The position numbers and the translations under genes were made by a program. 64,000 bases of DNA from Alphaproteobacteria bacterium. GTDB lineage: Bacteria; Myxococcota_A; UBA796; GCA-2862545. The notes beneath the pieces are model-generated. The model was not told where the DNA came from and did no database searches. It saw only the letters and a list, made by a program, of their open reading frames with translations. Below, piece by piece: positions 44,265 to 53,237 of the stretch. Each line of letters starts with the position of its first letter. The stretch's first letter is position 1. The DNA lies in contig JACKET010000015.1 in NCBI GenBank assembly GCA_020632875.1, positions 1-64,000 of the forward strand, written 5' to 3'.

Positions 44265-47200
44265 CTACGGTTCCAGCGCGAGATCGGGCAGGTGGCGCGC
44301 GACGATTTCCGCGGCCAGATCCGGTGACGCGCTCCCCTCCACGAACGCCCGCGCGTGGCTCCGCGACGCCTCCACCCGTCCGAGCCCCCACAGGATGCGG
44401 GCCGAGAGGAGGTGCGCTTCGCTCGCGTCGTCCCGGGCGTCGTCTCCATCGAGCTCGGGTGCGTCGAGGATGCGCTGGAGCTCCGCGAGGGCGCGCTCGG
44501 GCTGCTCGGTCGCGTGGAACAGGCGGGCCCGGCCCCAGGCGAGCGACAGGGCGGACCGCGTCCGCAGTGGCAGCTCTTCGATCTCCGAGGAGGTGAGCAC
44601 CTCGCGGATGTCCGGGTCGAGGAAGTACCGGGCGGCATCGGCCAGGGAGGCCGCCAGCTGCTCCTGGTAGACCGCGCGGTCGAGCTCGGCGACGACGGGC
44701 CCGATGTCGTCGAGGTCCCGGCGCAGGTAGTGCCGGAGCCTCGCCAGCTCCGCCGGATCCCGGTCGCGCAGGACGGCCCGCATCGTCTCCCGTGCCCGGG
44801 CCGGGTCGCGTGCGCGGGCGTACCGGACCGCGCGGTCGAGGCGCGATTCGGGCACCGGAGCCGGCGTCGCGGACGGCGCGGCCTCGAATCCGACGAGGGT
44901 GATGCTGCGGAGGGTGACCCGGCTCATGGACAACGTGGACGAGCCGGCCTCCCGATAGGCCGCGAGCTCGAGGCGCCAGTCGCCCGTCTCGGGCATGTCC
45001 ACCTCGATCAGGTCCCGGGACAGGATGCGGCCGCTCCCGTCCCGCACCTCGCACAGCGTCGCATTCGCGGCGGGGAGGTGGTGGACGCGCAGCACCAGCG
45101 ACTCCGGCGCGCTCCCACCGGGGCCCACCGCTCGATTCGAGCCGAGCCGGTTCAGGTCCTCCTGGTGGCAGCCGGCGAATCGCTCGGTGCGGTTCGCGCC
45201 GCCGTGCCCGGAGACGCCGACGACCAGGGGACGACGGCCGCCCGCGACCAGCTCGACCCGGACCCCCGATCCCAGCTCGACGTGCGCCAGATCGAGCTCC
45301 ACGACGATCCCGCGCTCGGCGGCGGTGGCCCGCAGGGGCAGCATGGCGAGGGTCGCCTCGTCCGAGAACGCCGTGAGCCCCACCCCCTCCCCCGTCGGCT
45401 CGGCGCCGACCGACTCGGGCGCGGACACCGACCAGCCCTCGGGGAGCGCGCCGGAGAACGACAGAACGGACCTCGGCGCGGCCTCGGGCACCGCTTCGAG
45501 GCCGAGGCGGCCCAGGATCGCCGGCGTGTCGGCCTGTTCGTGGGTGAGCCAGCTGGCCGTGCCCGCGACGTCGTGGTCCTGCCAGCGCGAGGCCGCGGCA
45601 CCGGCGATGGCCCGGCCCCGGATCCCGGGCGCCTGCGGAGACAGCGCGACGGCCTCCTCGAACGCCTGGATGGCGCGCTCGGGCTGATCGGCCGTGAGCC
45701 AGAGCTCCCCCGCCGCCGTCAGCAGCGCCGCGGCGGCCTCGGACTGCTGGGTCGCGGCGTGCCGGGAGAGCGCGGAGGCCGCGAGGTCGCCGAGCCCCAT
45801 GCGCACGAGGTCCATCGCGCGGGCCCAGACGCGCACGGTCGCGGGGTCGGTGAGCGGCGGAGGCTCGGGAACCACCGTCGGCGGCTCGATGTGGGGGACC
45901 TCCGTCCCCTCCTGGGTCCCGAGCACCCAGATCTCCCGATCGCGGTCGCGCAGCATCACGACCAGCTCGAGGCCCGGGTCGTCGTCGAGGTCCGCGAGCA
46001 GGAGCGGATCGAGGCCCGGGACCTGGATCTGGTCCCAGCCCGTGTCGCTCCGCCGGAGCAGCAGCATCCCCCCGCCGTTCTGGGCCACGATGTCGTCCCG
46101 CCCGTCGCCGTCGACATCCCCGGTGAGCACCCTGCCGAGCGGTAGCGCGTGGGGATCGGGCCCGGGGTACCGCACCGCGATGTGCTCCACGAGGTCCAGG
46201 TCGCCGCCGTCCAGGCGCAATCGCATCAGGCCCGGCGGCTCCCCGAAGGGCGCTTCCTCTCCGAACACCCAGGTGTTCTCGTAGACGTCGCTCTTGGTGA
46301 CCACGAGCTCGCCGCCCCGCAGCACGCCGGTGCCAGCCACCCACCCGAGCTGCCGCTGCGCCCTCGGCCGCAGCGGGTTCGTGTCGTAGACCCGCACGTC
46401 GTAGGCCCGCCACGGCCCCAGCGTGGCGATCATCTCGGGGACCCCGTCGCCGTCGAGGTCCGCGAGCTGCAGCTCCTGGACGTCCGAGCGGGCGCGGGCG
46501 GCCGCGGGATCGGCGACACTCGCGCGCCACCCGTCGGCCTCGGAGAGCAGGGTCATCCGCCGCGCGTAGGGACCACTGCCCGTGACCACCTGCCGCCCGT
46601 CGGCCCCCGGGATGGCGACGGCGCTCAGCACGCGCTGGTCGTCCCAGCTGGAGAGCGGCACCAGCGTCCCGTCCCGGATCTCCCACAGCGTCGGGCTCTC
46701 GGAGCCCAGGCGGTTCGCGACCACCAGCCCGTCGCCGTGCGGCACGACCCGCGGCAGGTGGAGGCCGTGCGTGGCGACGGACCCGCTGTCGACGGACTCC
46801 ACGAGCGACAGGGCCCCGTCGGGACGCGTCAGCAGGATGCGGCCGGCGTAGTCGTCGACGAGCGCGATGCGCGCCTCCCCGCCCAGGGTCACGGGGGTGG
46901 CGGACCAGCCGTGGTGGCCCGTGCGCGTCGCGACGGACCAGTGCGCGAGGACCCCCGCCAGCCCCGGCTCCGTCTGTGCCGCCGCGGCGCTGGCGAGGTC
47001 CCGGCGGCCGAGCAGGGCCATGGACGCGAGCGCACGCGTGGTCGGGTCGTCGGGCGCGGTGCGCGCGAGCACGCGGGTCGCCTCGTCGAGCGCGGCCCAC
47101 TGCCAGCGCTCGGCGAACCCGCCGGCGAGGCGTCGCAGGGCGAGCTGCTGCACGTCCGGCTCGACCGCCGCCACGTACGCCTCGGCGAGGGCCTTGGACG

Positions 47201-48536
47201 CCTCGACCGGGTCGTTCCCCGCGCGGTCGGCGTGCAGCAGCCAGGCGCGCGCGATGCTCGGCGTGCCCCGGTTCTCGGGCAGCGCGATGAACGCGTCGAA
47301 GACGGCCTGGGCCTCCGCGACGCGCCCATCGGCGTAGAGCGCGTCGAGCCGTCGCTGCGTCACCTCGAGCCGCTCGGCGGCACGCAGCACCTGGTCGGCG
47401 TGGGCCTGGCGCGCCCGGGCCTCCGAGACCACCCGCGTGCCCACGAGCGTCAGCACCGAGAGCGCCAGGATGCCCCCGACGATGGCGGCCGGACGGCGGT
47501 TCCGGCGCAGGAACAGGCGGGCCCGGTGGTGCCACGGCGTGCGTCGCGCGTGCACGGGCAGGTGGTCGCGGACCCGCGCGAAGTCGTCGCGGAGCGCCGA
47601 GACCGTGGCGTAGCGGTCGCCCGGGTCCGGCGCGAGGCACCGGTCGATCACGGCCTGCAGATCGGGCGGGAGCGGGGGTGCCTTGCCGGGCAGCGCGTCG
47701 GCGAGGACCTGGGTGGCGACCACGCCGAGGGACCAGATGTCGGTCGCCTGGTCGATGGCGTCGCGCCCGTCGCGCTGCTCGGGGCTCATGTACGCCGGCG
47801 TGCCGCCGCGGATGGACGACTCGCTGCCGTCCCGCCGGGCCAGGCCGAAGTCGAGGATCTTCGGCTGGCCCGTCTCGGTCACGAGGATGTTCGCGGGCTT
47901 CAGGTCGCAGTGCACGAACCCCGCGCCGTGCGCGTAGGCCACGCCGTCGCACAACCGCACCAGCAGGTCGATGCGCTCGGCGGGCGAGCGGGTCCGCGCG
48001 GCGAGGTCGAGCGCCTGCCCGCGGACCAGTTCCATCACGAGGTACCGCTGGCCCGCGACCGTGCCCGCTTCGTAGATCTGCGGGATCGCGGGGTGCAGCA
48101 GCACGCCGAGGGCTTCGACCTCCTGCTCGAACAGCGCGTCGCCGAGCTGCTCCGTCATCCGCTCGCGGAGGACCTTGATCGCCACGGACCGGCGGGGCTT
48201 CGTCTGCTCCGCCTCGTACACGATGCCCATCCCGCCGCCGCCGAGCAGGCCGAGCACCCGGTAGGGCCCGATGTGGTCGGGCATCGGCGGCGCCACGTCG
48301 CTCGACAGGCCCTCGGCCAGGCTCCGCAGCAGGTCTTCGGCGATCCACCGCGCCGCCCCCTGGGACACGGTCCGGTCGAGCAGGCCGTCGCTCGACTCGT
48401 CTTCGAGGAGCATCCGCTCGACCACGTCGCGCAGCTCGGAGTCTCCGGCGCACAGGGCCTGCAGGCGCGCCGCGCGCAGCTCCGGTGGAAGCTCGCAGAC
48501 CTCGTCGAAGATGGCGATGGCGCGAATGGAGGACAC
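44265..48536 (-). CDS. transmembrane Ser/Thr protein kinase with FG-GAP/VCBS and TPR-like sensor region
   Basis: 1423 residues from GTG 48536 (SSIRAIAIFDEVCELPPELR). ATG 48587 would overlap the divergent sigma gene, so I prefer GTG. The kinase domain is around residues 90-340: Gly loop LLGGGGMGIVYEAE, AIKVL, catalytic HCDLKPANILV (Arg replaced by Cys), DFGLARRD and TPAYMSPEQRDG. The TM helix is AAIVGGILALSVLTLVGTRV. The exterior part has helical repeats, FG-GAP-like calcium motifs (LADLDGDGVPEMIA; TGDVDGDGRDDIVA), a beta-rich segment and C-terminal TPR-like helices. A sensor kinase probably acting with the ECF sigma factor it faces. The Cys for Arg in HRD marks an RD-less kinase. Confidence 0.9.
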   Translation of the reverse strand: MSSIRAIAIFDEVCELPPELRAARLQALCAGDSELRDVVERMLLEDESSDGLLDRTVSQGAARWIAEDLLRSLAEGLSSDVAPPMPDHIGPYRVLGLLGGGGMGIVYEAEQTKPRRSVAIKVLRERMTEQLGDALFEQEVEALGVLLHPAIPQIYEAGTVAGQRYLVMELVRGQALDLAARTRSPAERIDLLVRLCDGVAYAHGAGFVHCDLKPANILVTETGQPKILDFGLARRDGSESSIRGGTPAYMSPEQRDGRDAIDQATDIWSLGVVATQVLADALPGKAPPLPPDLQAVIDRCLAPDPGDRYATVSALRDDFARVRDHLPVHARRTPWHHRARLFLRRNRRPAAIVGGILALSVLTLVGTRVVSEARARQAHADQVLRAAERLEVTQRRLDALYADGRVAEAQAVFDAFIALPENRGTPSIARAWLLHADRAGNDPVEASKALAEAYVAAVEPDVQQLALRRLAGGFAERWQWAALDEATRVLARTAPDDPTTRALASMALLGRRDLASAAAAQTEPGLAGVLAHWSVATRTGHHGWSATPVTLGGEARIALVDDYAGRILLTRPDGALSLVESVDSGSVATHGLHLPRVVPHGDGLVVANRLGSESPTLWEIRDGTLVPLSSWDDQRVLSAVAIPGADGRQVVTGSGPYARRMTLLSEADGWRASVADPAAARARSDVQELQLADLDGDGVPEMIATLGPWRAYDVRVYDTNPLRPRAQRQLGWVAGTGVLRGGELVVTKSDVYENTWVFGEEAPFGEPPGLMRLRLDGGDLDLVEHIAVRYPGPDPHALPLGRVLTGDVDGDGRDDIVAQNGGGMLLLRRSDTGWDQIQVPGLDPLLLADLDDDPGLELVVMLRDRDREIWVLGTQEGTEVPHIEPPTVVPEPPPLTDPATVRVWARAMDLVRMGLGDLAASALSRHAATQQSEAAAALLTAAGELWLTADQPERAIQAFEEAVALSPQAPGIRGRAIAGAAASRWQDHDVAGTASWLTHEQADTPAILGRLGLEAVPEAAPRSVLSFSGALPEGWSVSAPESVGAEPTGEGVGLTAFSDEATLAMLPLRATAAERGIVVELDLAHVELGSGVRVELVAGGRRPLVVGVSGHGGANRTERFAGCHQEDLNRLGSNRAVGPGGSAPESLVLRVHHLPAANATLCEVRDGSGRILSRDLIEVDMPETGDWRLELAAYREAGSSTLSMSRVTLRSITLVGFEAAPSATPAPVPESRLDRAVRYARARDPARARETMRAVLRDRDPAELARLRHYLRRDLDDIGPVVAELDRAVYQEQLAASLADAARYFLDPDIREVLTSSEIEELPLRTRSALSLAWGRARLFHATEQPERALAELQRILDAPELDGDDARDDASEAHLLSARILWGLGRVEASRSHARAFVEGSASPDLAAEIVARHLPDLALEP

Positions 48537-48585
48537 GGTGCGCGTAGAGCTTTGCGCGGCGGGCCGGCTCGTGCCAACTTGAGAC
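48537..48585. promoter_or_regulatory. short divergent promoter region
   Basis: 49 bp separate the kinase GTG from the sigma ATG. On the plus strand, TTGCGC followed by CAACTT a few bases before ATG 48586 would give a nearly leaderless sigma transcript. This is a weak match to consensus hexamers. Confidence 0.3.
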
Positions 48586-49101
48586 ATGATCCAGCCACCC
48601 GCTCCCGAAGACGGGGATGCCCTCTTCGAGGAGGTCTACGCCTACCTGCGGAACCTCGCGGCGCACATGCACGGGGAGCGCGGCGCCCGGCCCGAGATGG
48701 ACCCGACGAGCCTGGTCCACGAGGCCTGGACGAAGATGAAGCAGGGCCAGCCGCGCTGGGAGTCGAAGCGGCACTTCGCCGCGCTGGCCGCGCGGGCCAT
48801 GCGGCAGGTCCTGATCGACCGCGCGCGGCGGCGGGCGAGCGCGAAGCGCGGGGGTGGCTGGGAGCGCGTGTCCCTCGCGGGGCTCGGCACCGAGCAGGGC
48901 GTGCTCGACATCGTGGCGCTCGACCGGGCGCTCACCGAGCTCGCCGCCCACGACGAGGTGGCGGCGCGCATCGTCGAGCTGAAGCTGCTCGGGGGCCTCC
49001 AGAACGACGAGATCGGCGAGTCGTTGAGCGTCTCGCTGCGCACCGTCGAGCGCAAGTGGCGGTCCGCGCGGGCGTGGCTGCTCGCGACCCTGGCCGATTA
49101 G
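48586..49101 (+). CDS. ECF-type sigma factor, PF07638 class
   Basis: 171 residues from ATG 48586. Region 2 is ARPEMDPTSLVHEAWTKMKQ then RHFAALAARAMRQVLIDRAR; region 4 is GGLQNDEIGESLSVSLRTVE, RKWRSARAWLLATL. The 'DPTSLVHEAW' form is typical of the Sigma70_ECF family, common in Planctomycetes and Myxococcota and often next to Ser/Thr kinases. No anti-sigma gene is adjacent; the divergent kinase is the likely input. Confidence 0.9.
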   Translation: MIQPPAPEDGDALFEEVYAYLRNLAAHMHGERGARPEMDPTSLVHEAWTKMKQGQPRWESKRHFAALAARAMRQVLIDRARRRASAKRGGGWERVSLAGLGTEQGVLDIVALDRALTELAAHDEVAARIVELKLLGGLQNDEIGESLSVSLRTVERKWRSARAWLLATLAD

Positions 49102-49111
49102 GGTCCACTCG

Positions 49112-50104
49112 ATGCAGAAGGCCCTGCCCCCACGACGCAAGCGCATGACGCGGAAGCAACGGCTCGCCGCGGCACCCAAATGGCGCCGGACGTATGGTGG
49201 CCACAACGTGGTGCGCGCCTACGCGAAGTGGTTCGGCGTCGACCGGATGTGCGCGCTCACCGAGCTCCGGATGCTGGGCGTGAAGATCGACCCGGTCTAC
49301 GCGGCTCAGGTCGAGCGGGATCGCAACAAGCCCATTCGGCCCCGGAAGCCGAAGAAGCAGCCCGCCGACGAGCTCCCCGAGGGCTACGGAGTCGAGTGGG
49401 ACGACGAGCTCGCGTTCATCGCGGGCTACACCGACGGCGGCGCCCCGTACGGAATCTCCTGGGACGAATGGCCCTTCTGGACGACGGGAGTGAGGCGTGC
49501 GGGAGATCCGCTCGAGACGGAGGTACGCTCCGGCGACGACGTTCGAGGAGCGACCGCGATGTCCGACGCATTCGATTTCCTGGAGGGCGAGCTCGGATTC
49601 GCGCCCGCCGAGACCGGCGCCCGACGCCGATGGGTCCGTGACGACCTCGCGGTCGAGGTCCTCGAGCAGCGCTACCACGAGGTCTCCGTCCTGCTGAAGA
49701 GAGGCGCGGAGACCACCAGCCTGAACGCCATCTTCGAAGCCCTGCGCTTCGAACCCGCCGACACGATGCGCACCGCGTACCGGGCCCCCGACGGCGAGGT
49801 CCACCGCTTCTCGACCACGGGCCTCGCGTCCCTCGCCGAGGGCCTCCGCCGCTACGCGACCCCGTGGCTGCGGGGCGAAGCCGCGGCGTGGGACCGGTCC
49901 ACCGCGTACGCGAAGGCGTTCTCGGCGCTGAACGCGCAGCGGATGAGCCCGCCTCCCGGCCGCCCGCGCGAGGTCGTCTTCACCATGGCGAAGCAGCTGA
50001 GCGGCGGCGACTGGACGGGGCTCGAGGCCACGCTGCGGGGGCTGCCCGCGCTCACGGACCGCGAGCGGATCGCCCTCGACTTCCTGGAGCGCTACGGGCG
50101 CTGA
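49112..50104 (+). CDS. in-frame fusion of two unknown proteins
   Basis: 330 residues. Residues 1-115 (RMTRKQRLAAAPKWRRTYGG, NVVRAYAKWFGVDRMCALTE) resemble a stand-alone family I recall mainly from Firmicutes. After a 35-residue low-similarity bridge, residues 150-330 (SDAFDFLEGELGFAPAETGA, VLLKRGAETTSLNAIFEALR) look like a separate domain. ATG 49560 has GAGGAG eight bases upstream, so the second part may be made as its own protein. Either a natural fusion, or two genes joined by loss of a stop or an indel. Function unknown for both. It starts 10 bp after the sigma gene. Confidence 0.6.
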   Translation: MQKALPPRRKRMTRKQRLAAAPKWRRTYGGHNVVRAYAKWFGVDRMCALTELRMLGVKIDPVYAAQVERDRNKPIRPRKPKKQPADELPEGYGVEWDDELAFIAGYTDGGAPYGISWDEWPFWTTGVRRAGDPLETEVRSGDDVRGATAMSDAFDFLEGELGFAPAETGARRRWVRDDLAVEVLEQRYHEVSVLLKRGAETTSLNAIFEALRFEPADTMRTAYRAPDGEVHRFSTTGLASLAEGLRRYATPWLRGEAAAWDRSTAYAKAFSALNAQRMSPPPGRPREVVFTMAKQLSGGDWTGLEATLRGLPALTDRERIALDFLERYGR

Positions 50105-50106
50105 CC

Positions 50107-50676
50107 ATGCGCCTGACCGCACCCGAGACCCTCGACACCCCTCGCCTGTCGCTCCGCCCGTGGACGGAGGCCGACGCCGACGCGCTCTTCGCCATTCTGG
50201 CGGCGAACGCCGCCCACCTGCGCCCGTGGGTGCCCTTCGCACGGGACCTCCCGCGCGACGGGGCCGAAGCCCTCGCGCGCATCGAGCGCTACCGGGCGCA
50301 GCACGCCGAGGGGTCGGCGCTCCGCTTCGCGGTCCGTCACCGCACCAGCCTGGTGGGAGAAGCCATGCTGTTCGTCCGCGAGGGCGGGTGCGAGCTCGGC
50401 TACTGGATTGCGGCGGACCACGAGGACCGGGGCTACGCCACCGAAGCCACGCGTGCGCTCGTGGAGGTCGCCTTCGACCAGGGCATCGACGCCATCTCCA
50501 TCCGCTGCGAGGCGGCGAACGCCGCGAGCAACGCCGTCGCCCGCCGCCTCGGCGCCCACCTGGAGCGCGACGAGACCGTTCCGTCCGTGCGCGACGACAC
50601 GCCCGTGCCGCTGAGCTGCTGGGTCCTGACTACCGCGGCACACAGGCGCTCGGGTTCGACCCGAACACACGCGTGA
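50107..50676 (+). CDS. GNAT-family N-acetyltransferase
   Basis: 189 residues from ATG 50107, two bases after the preceding stop. RimJ/RimL type: LDTPRLSLRPWTEADADALF, GYWIAADHEDRGYATEATRA (the Q/R-x-x-G-x-A acetyl-CoA loop) and SIRCEAANAASNAVARRLGA. It probably acetylates a protein N-terminus, amino group or small amine. Its last 47 bases overlap the convergent AraC gene, and the final residues (AAHRRSGSTRTHA) may be non-native. Confidence 0.88.
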   Translation: MRLTAPETLDTPRLSLRPWTEADADALFAILAANAAHLRPWVPFARDLPRDGAEALARIERYRAQHAEGSALRFAVRHRTSLVGEAMLFVREGGCELGYWIAADHEDRGYATEATRALVEVAFDQGIDAISIRCEAANAASNAVARRLGAHLERDETVPSVRDDTPVPLSCWVLTTAAHRRSGSTRTHA

Positions 50677-51496
50677 ACTCGCGCGAGAACTGCGACAGGC
50701 TGTTGTAGCCCACGCCGTGCGCGGCTCCAGACACGTTGCTCAGGCCCAGCGTCAGCTGCCGGTGGGCCTCCTGAAGCCGGAGCCGCTTGATGTACTGCAG
50801 CGGCGTCGCGCCGGTCACCGAGCGGAACGCCTCGTAGAACACCGACTCGCTCATCCCGGCCTGTGCGGCGAGCTCGGCGACCACGAAGGCCTGCGCGCAG
50901 TCGGCGTGGATGGCGGCGAGCACGTCGGAGATGGCGCTCTGCTGGCCGTGCCCCATCGCCACCGCGCGGAGGAAGCCGCCCTGCGGGCCTTTCAGCACGT
51001 GGTACAGCAGCTCGCGGTGGTACAGCGGCGCGAGGACCGCGGCGTCGTCGGGCCGATCGAGCAGCGTCACGAAGCGCCCCGCGACATCCCGGATGGCCGG
51101 CGTCACCGGGCACGAAGCGAGCCCGCGCTGCGGAGGGCCCGCCGACAGCGGAGGTAGCGCGTCGCCCCCCTTCGACAGGATCTCGCGCACCGCCTCGACC
51201 TCGAAGCTCACGGCGAGCGACAGGAACGGCCGCGCGGCGCTCGCGTCCCGGATCGCGGAGACCACGGGCAACGGTACCGACGTCACGAGGTAGTGCGCGG
51301 GGTCGTAGACGAACAGGTCGTCCCCCACGCGGGTCTCCTTGCGGCCCTGCACGACCAGGAAGACGCACCGCCCGTACACCGCGCTGGCGGGGGCGGTCGG
51401 CGCGTTCTTCCGGTAGACGATGAGCCCGTCGACGGACGTGGGGTTCACGCCATCGACGGGGCCGTGCGCCAGGCAGCCGGCCGCGAGGGACTCCAC
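50630..51496 (-). CDS. AraC-family transcriptional regulator
   Basis: 288 residues from GTG 51496, which overlaps the TAG stop of the aldo-keto reductase gene (TAGTG). The N-terminus matches AraC_N (PF06719): VDGLIVYRKNAPTAPASAVY, YDPAHYLVTSVPLPVVSAIR. The C-terminal HTH pair is LAAQAGMSESVFYEAFRSVT and AHGVGYNSLSQFSREFTRVF. Probably regulates the coupled reductase; the inducer is unknown. Confidence 0.9.
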   Translation of the reverse strand: MESLAAGCLAHGPVDGVNPTSVDGLIVYRKNAPTAPASAVYGRCVFLVVQGRKETRVGDDLFVYDPAHYLVTSVPLPVVSAIRDASAARPFLSLAVSFEVEAVREILSKGGDALPPLSAGPPQRGLASCPVTPAIRDVAGRFVTLLDRPDDAAVLAPLYHRELLYHVLKGPQGGFLRAVAMGHGQQSAISDVLAAIHADCAQAFVVAELAAQAGMSESVFYEAFRSVTGATPLQYIKRLRLQEAHRQLTLGLSNVSGAAHGVGYNSLSQFSREFTRVFGSNPSACVPR

Positions 51497-52461
51497 TAGT
51501 AGCGGGCCCCGACCGCCGCGCCGACGGGCAGGCTCTCGTCGAGGACCCGCACCTCTTCGGCCGTCAGGGTGACGGCGTTGGCGGCCTGGTTCTCGTCGAA
51601 GCGCGACTGCTTCGTCGTGCCGGGGATGCACACGATGTGCTCGCCCTGCTGGAGCAGCCAGGCGAGCGCGAGCTGCGCCGGCGTCACGCCCTTGTCGGCC
51701 GCGATGGAGCGCACGGTGCGGACGAGCTCGAGGTTCTTCTCGAAGTTCGCGCCCTGGAAGCGCGGGTTGTTCTTGCGGAAGTCGTCGGGCGCGAAGTCGT
51801 CGGGCGACGTGATGGCGCCCGTCAGGAAGCCCCGGCCGAGCGGCGAGTACGCCACGAACGTGATGCCGAGCTCGCGGCAGGTGTCGAGCAGCTCGAGCTC
51901 GGGGTCGCGCGTCCACAGCGAATACTCCGTCTGGAGCGCGGTGATCGGGTGCACGGCGTGCGCGCGGCGGACCTGGTCGGGCGTCGCCTCGGACAGCCCC
52001 AGGTACCGGACCTTGCCGGCCGCCACGAGCTCTGCCATCGCGCCCACGGTGTCCTCGATCGGCGTGTTGGGGTCGACGCGGTGCTGGTAGTACAGGTCGA
52101 TCGTGTCGATTCCGAGGCGCTCGAGCGACGCGTCGCAGGCGGACCGGACGTAGGCGGGGCTGCCGTCGATGCCGAGCCAGCCGCCGTCGGCCGTGCGCTT
52201 CACGCCGAACTTCGTCGCGATGACCGCCTCGTCCCGACGGGCGCGGAGGGCCGCCCCCACGAGCCGCTCGTTGGTCCAGGGGCCGTACATGTCGGCCGTG
52301 TCGAAGAAGTTCATGCCGACATCGAGAGCGTGGTGGAGCAGCGCCGTGCTGCGGGCGTCGTCGGCTTTGCCATAAAAGTCGGACATCCCCATGCACCCGA
52401 GCCCGATGGGCGAGATCTGGACGTCGGTGCTTCCGAGGCGGCGGCGGGGAGGAGTGGACAT
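51496..52461 (-). CDS. aldo/keto reductase
   Basis: 321 residues from ATG 52461. The TIM-barrel family shows SPIGLGCMGMSDFYGKADDA, NFFDTADMYGPWTNERLVGA (Asp and Tyr of the tetrad), VIATKFGV (Lys), IDLYYQHRVDPNTPIEDTVG (QHRVD, the yeast-type His region) and AYSPLGRGFLTGAI. NADPH-dependent reduction of carbonyls; the natural substrate is unclear. Coupled to the AraC-type regulator, so likely inducible. The 224 bp upstream hold a divergent promoter with the 52686 gene. Confidence 0.92.
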   Translation of the reverse strand: MSTPPRRRLGSTDVQISPIGLGCMGMSDFYGKADDARSTALLHHALDVGMNFFDTADMYGPWTNERLVGAALRARRDEAVIATKFGVKRTADGGWLGIDGSPAYVRSACDASLERLGIDTIDLYYQHRVDPNTPIEDTVGAMAELVAAGKVRYLGLSEATPDQVRRAHAVHPITALQTEYSLWTRDPELELLDTCRELGITFVAYSPLGRGFLTGAITSPDDFAPDDFRKNNPRFQGANFEKNLELVRTVRSIAADKGVTPAQLALAWLLQQGEHIVCIPGTTKQSRFDENQAANAVTLTAEEVRVLDESLPVGAAVGARY

Positions 52462-52685
52462 GGAGGACTCCAGAAACAACGGTCCCGAGGGACCCTTCGG
52501 CAGGCGGCTGCCGACTCGTTCGGCAGCGTCCGACTCCAACCTATGCCCTGGGGAGCGGCCTGCGAAGCAACGATACTCCGGATGATTTGCACGATCCTCC
52601 GGTCCCCTCACAACGCTACAGGTTTGCAACAGGACCGGGTCCCCTTCCCCTCCGCGTGCGACAGAGCGTCCGAAAGGAGGTTCCG

Positions 52686-53237
52686 ATGGCCCAGGTGATG
52701 GCGTTCACGCTCGAAGAGACCGAGGAGATCCAGAAGCCCGCGCCCGCGAAGCGGAACGGCGCGCTCTACCTGCTCGCGGCGGCCGTCTTCGGGACCGGGA
52801 TGCTCGGCGTGATCGGCGTGCTCGCCGTCGTCGCGACCGTGCTGATCGGCCTCCTCGGGTCGATGCTGCTCCTCTCGGTGGAGCCCGATCCCGGGCCGGT
52901 CTTCGTCGAGCCCGTCGCCGCCGCCGTCGAGCCCTCGTCCGTGGCGGTGGCTCCTCCCCCGGTCGCCGCGGCGGCGGGTCTCGACCTCGCCGTGAAGGTC
53001 ACGGGCCGCAAGACCTTCGAGCTCGTGAACCTGTCGAAGCAGGACTACACGAACGTCACGGTCGTGCTGAACGGCGAGTACCAGTACCACCTGAAGAAGC
53101 TGGTCGGGAATGCCGGGGACTCCATGCGGTACGGCAACTTCGTGTCCCGGCGCACGGGTGCTGCGCCGTCGGGCAAGGAGGCCATCCACAGCGTGTTCGT
53201 GAAGTCCGACCAGGGGAGCTGGTCGACGCGGCTCTGA
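52686..53237 (+). CDS. membrane protein with C-terminal exported domain
   Basis: 183 residues from ATG 52686, with strong AAAGGAGG at 52673-52680. Soluble N-terminus (AFTLEETEEIQKPAPAKR), one long TM region (GALYLLAAAVFGTGMLGVIG, VLAVVATVLIGLLGSMLLLS), an Ala/Pro/Val-rich linker and a C-terminal beta domain (LAVKVTGRKTFELVNLSKQD, YQYHLKKLVGNAGDSMRYGN). Function unknown. It is followed by a 475-bp gap containing nested inverted repeats. Confidence 0.75.
   Translation: MAQVMAFTLEETEEIQKPAPAKRNGALYLLAAAVFGTGMLGVIGVLAVVATVLIGLLGSMLLLSVEPDPGPVFVEPVAAAVEPSSVAVAPPPVAAAAGLDLAVKVTGRKTFELVNLSKQDYTNVTVVLNGEYQYHLKKLVGNAGDSMRYGNFVSRRTGAAPSGKEAIHSVFVKSDQGSWSTRL

Noticed and set aside
43655..44596. Plus-strand frame of Ser-Val-Ser-Ala repeats opposite the acidic tract
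   Set aside because: It is the antisense reading of the D-T-D-A tract and has no start context or domain.
42475..49206. A 2243-codon minus-strand open frame covering the lipoprotein and kinase region
   Set aside because: It is real only from 44115 down; above that it is an out-of-frame shadow of the kinase gene, with typical Arg/Ala/Gly composition.
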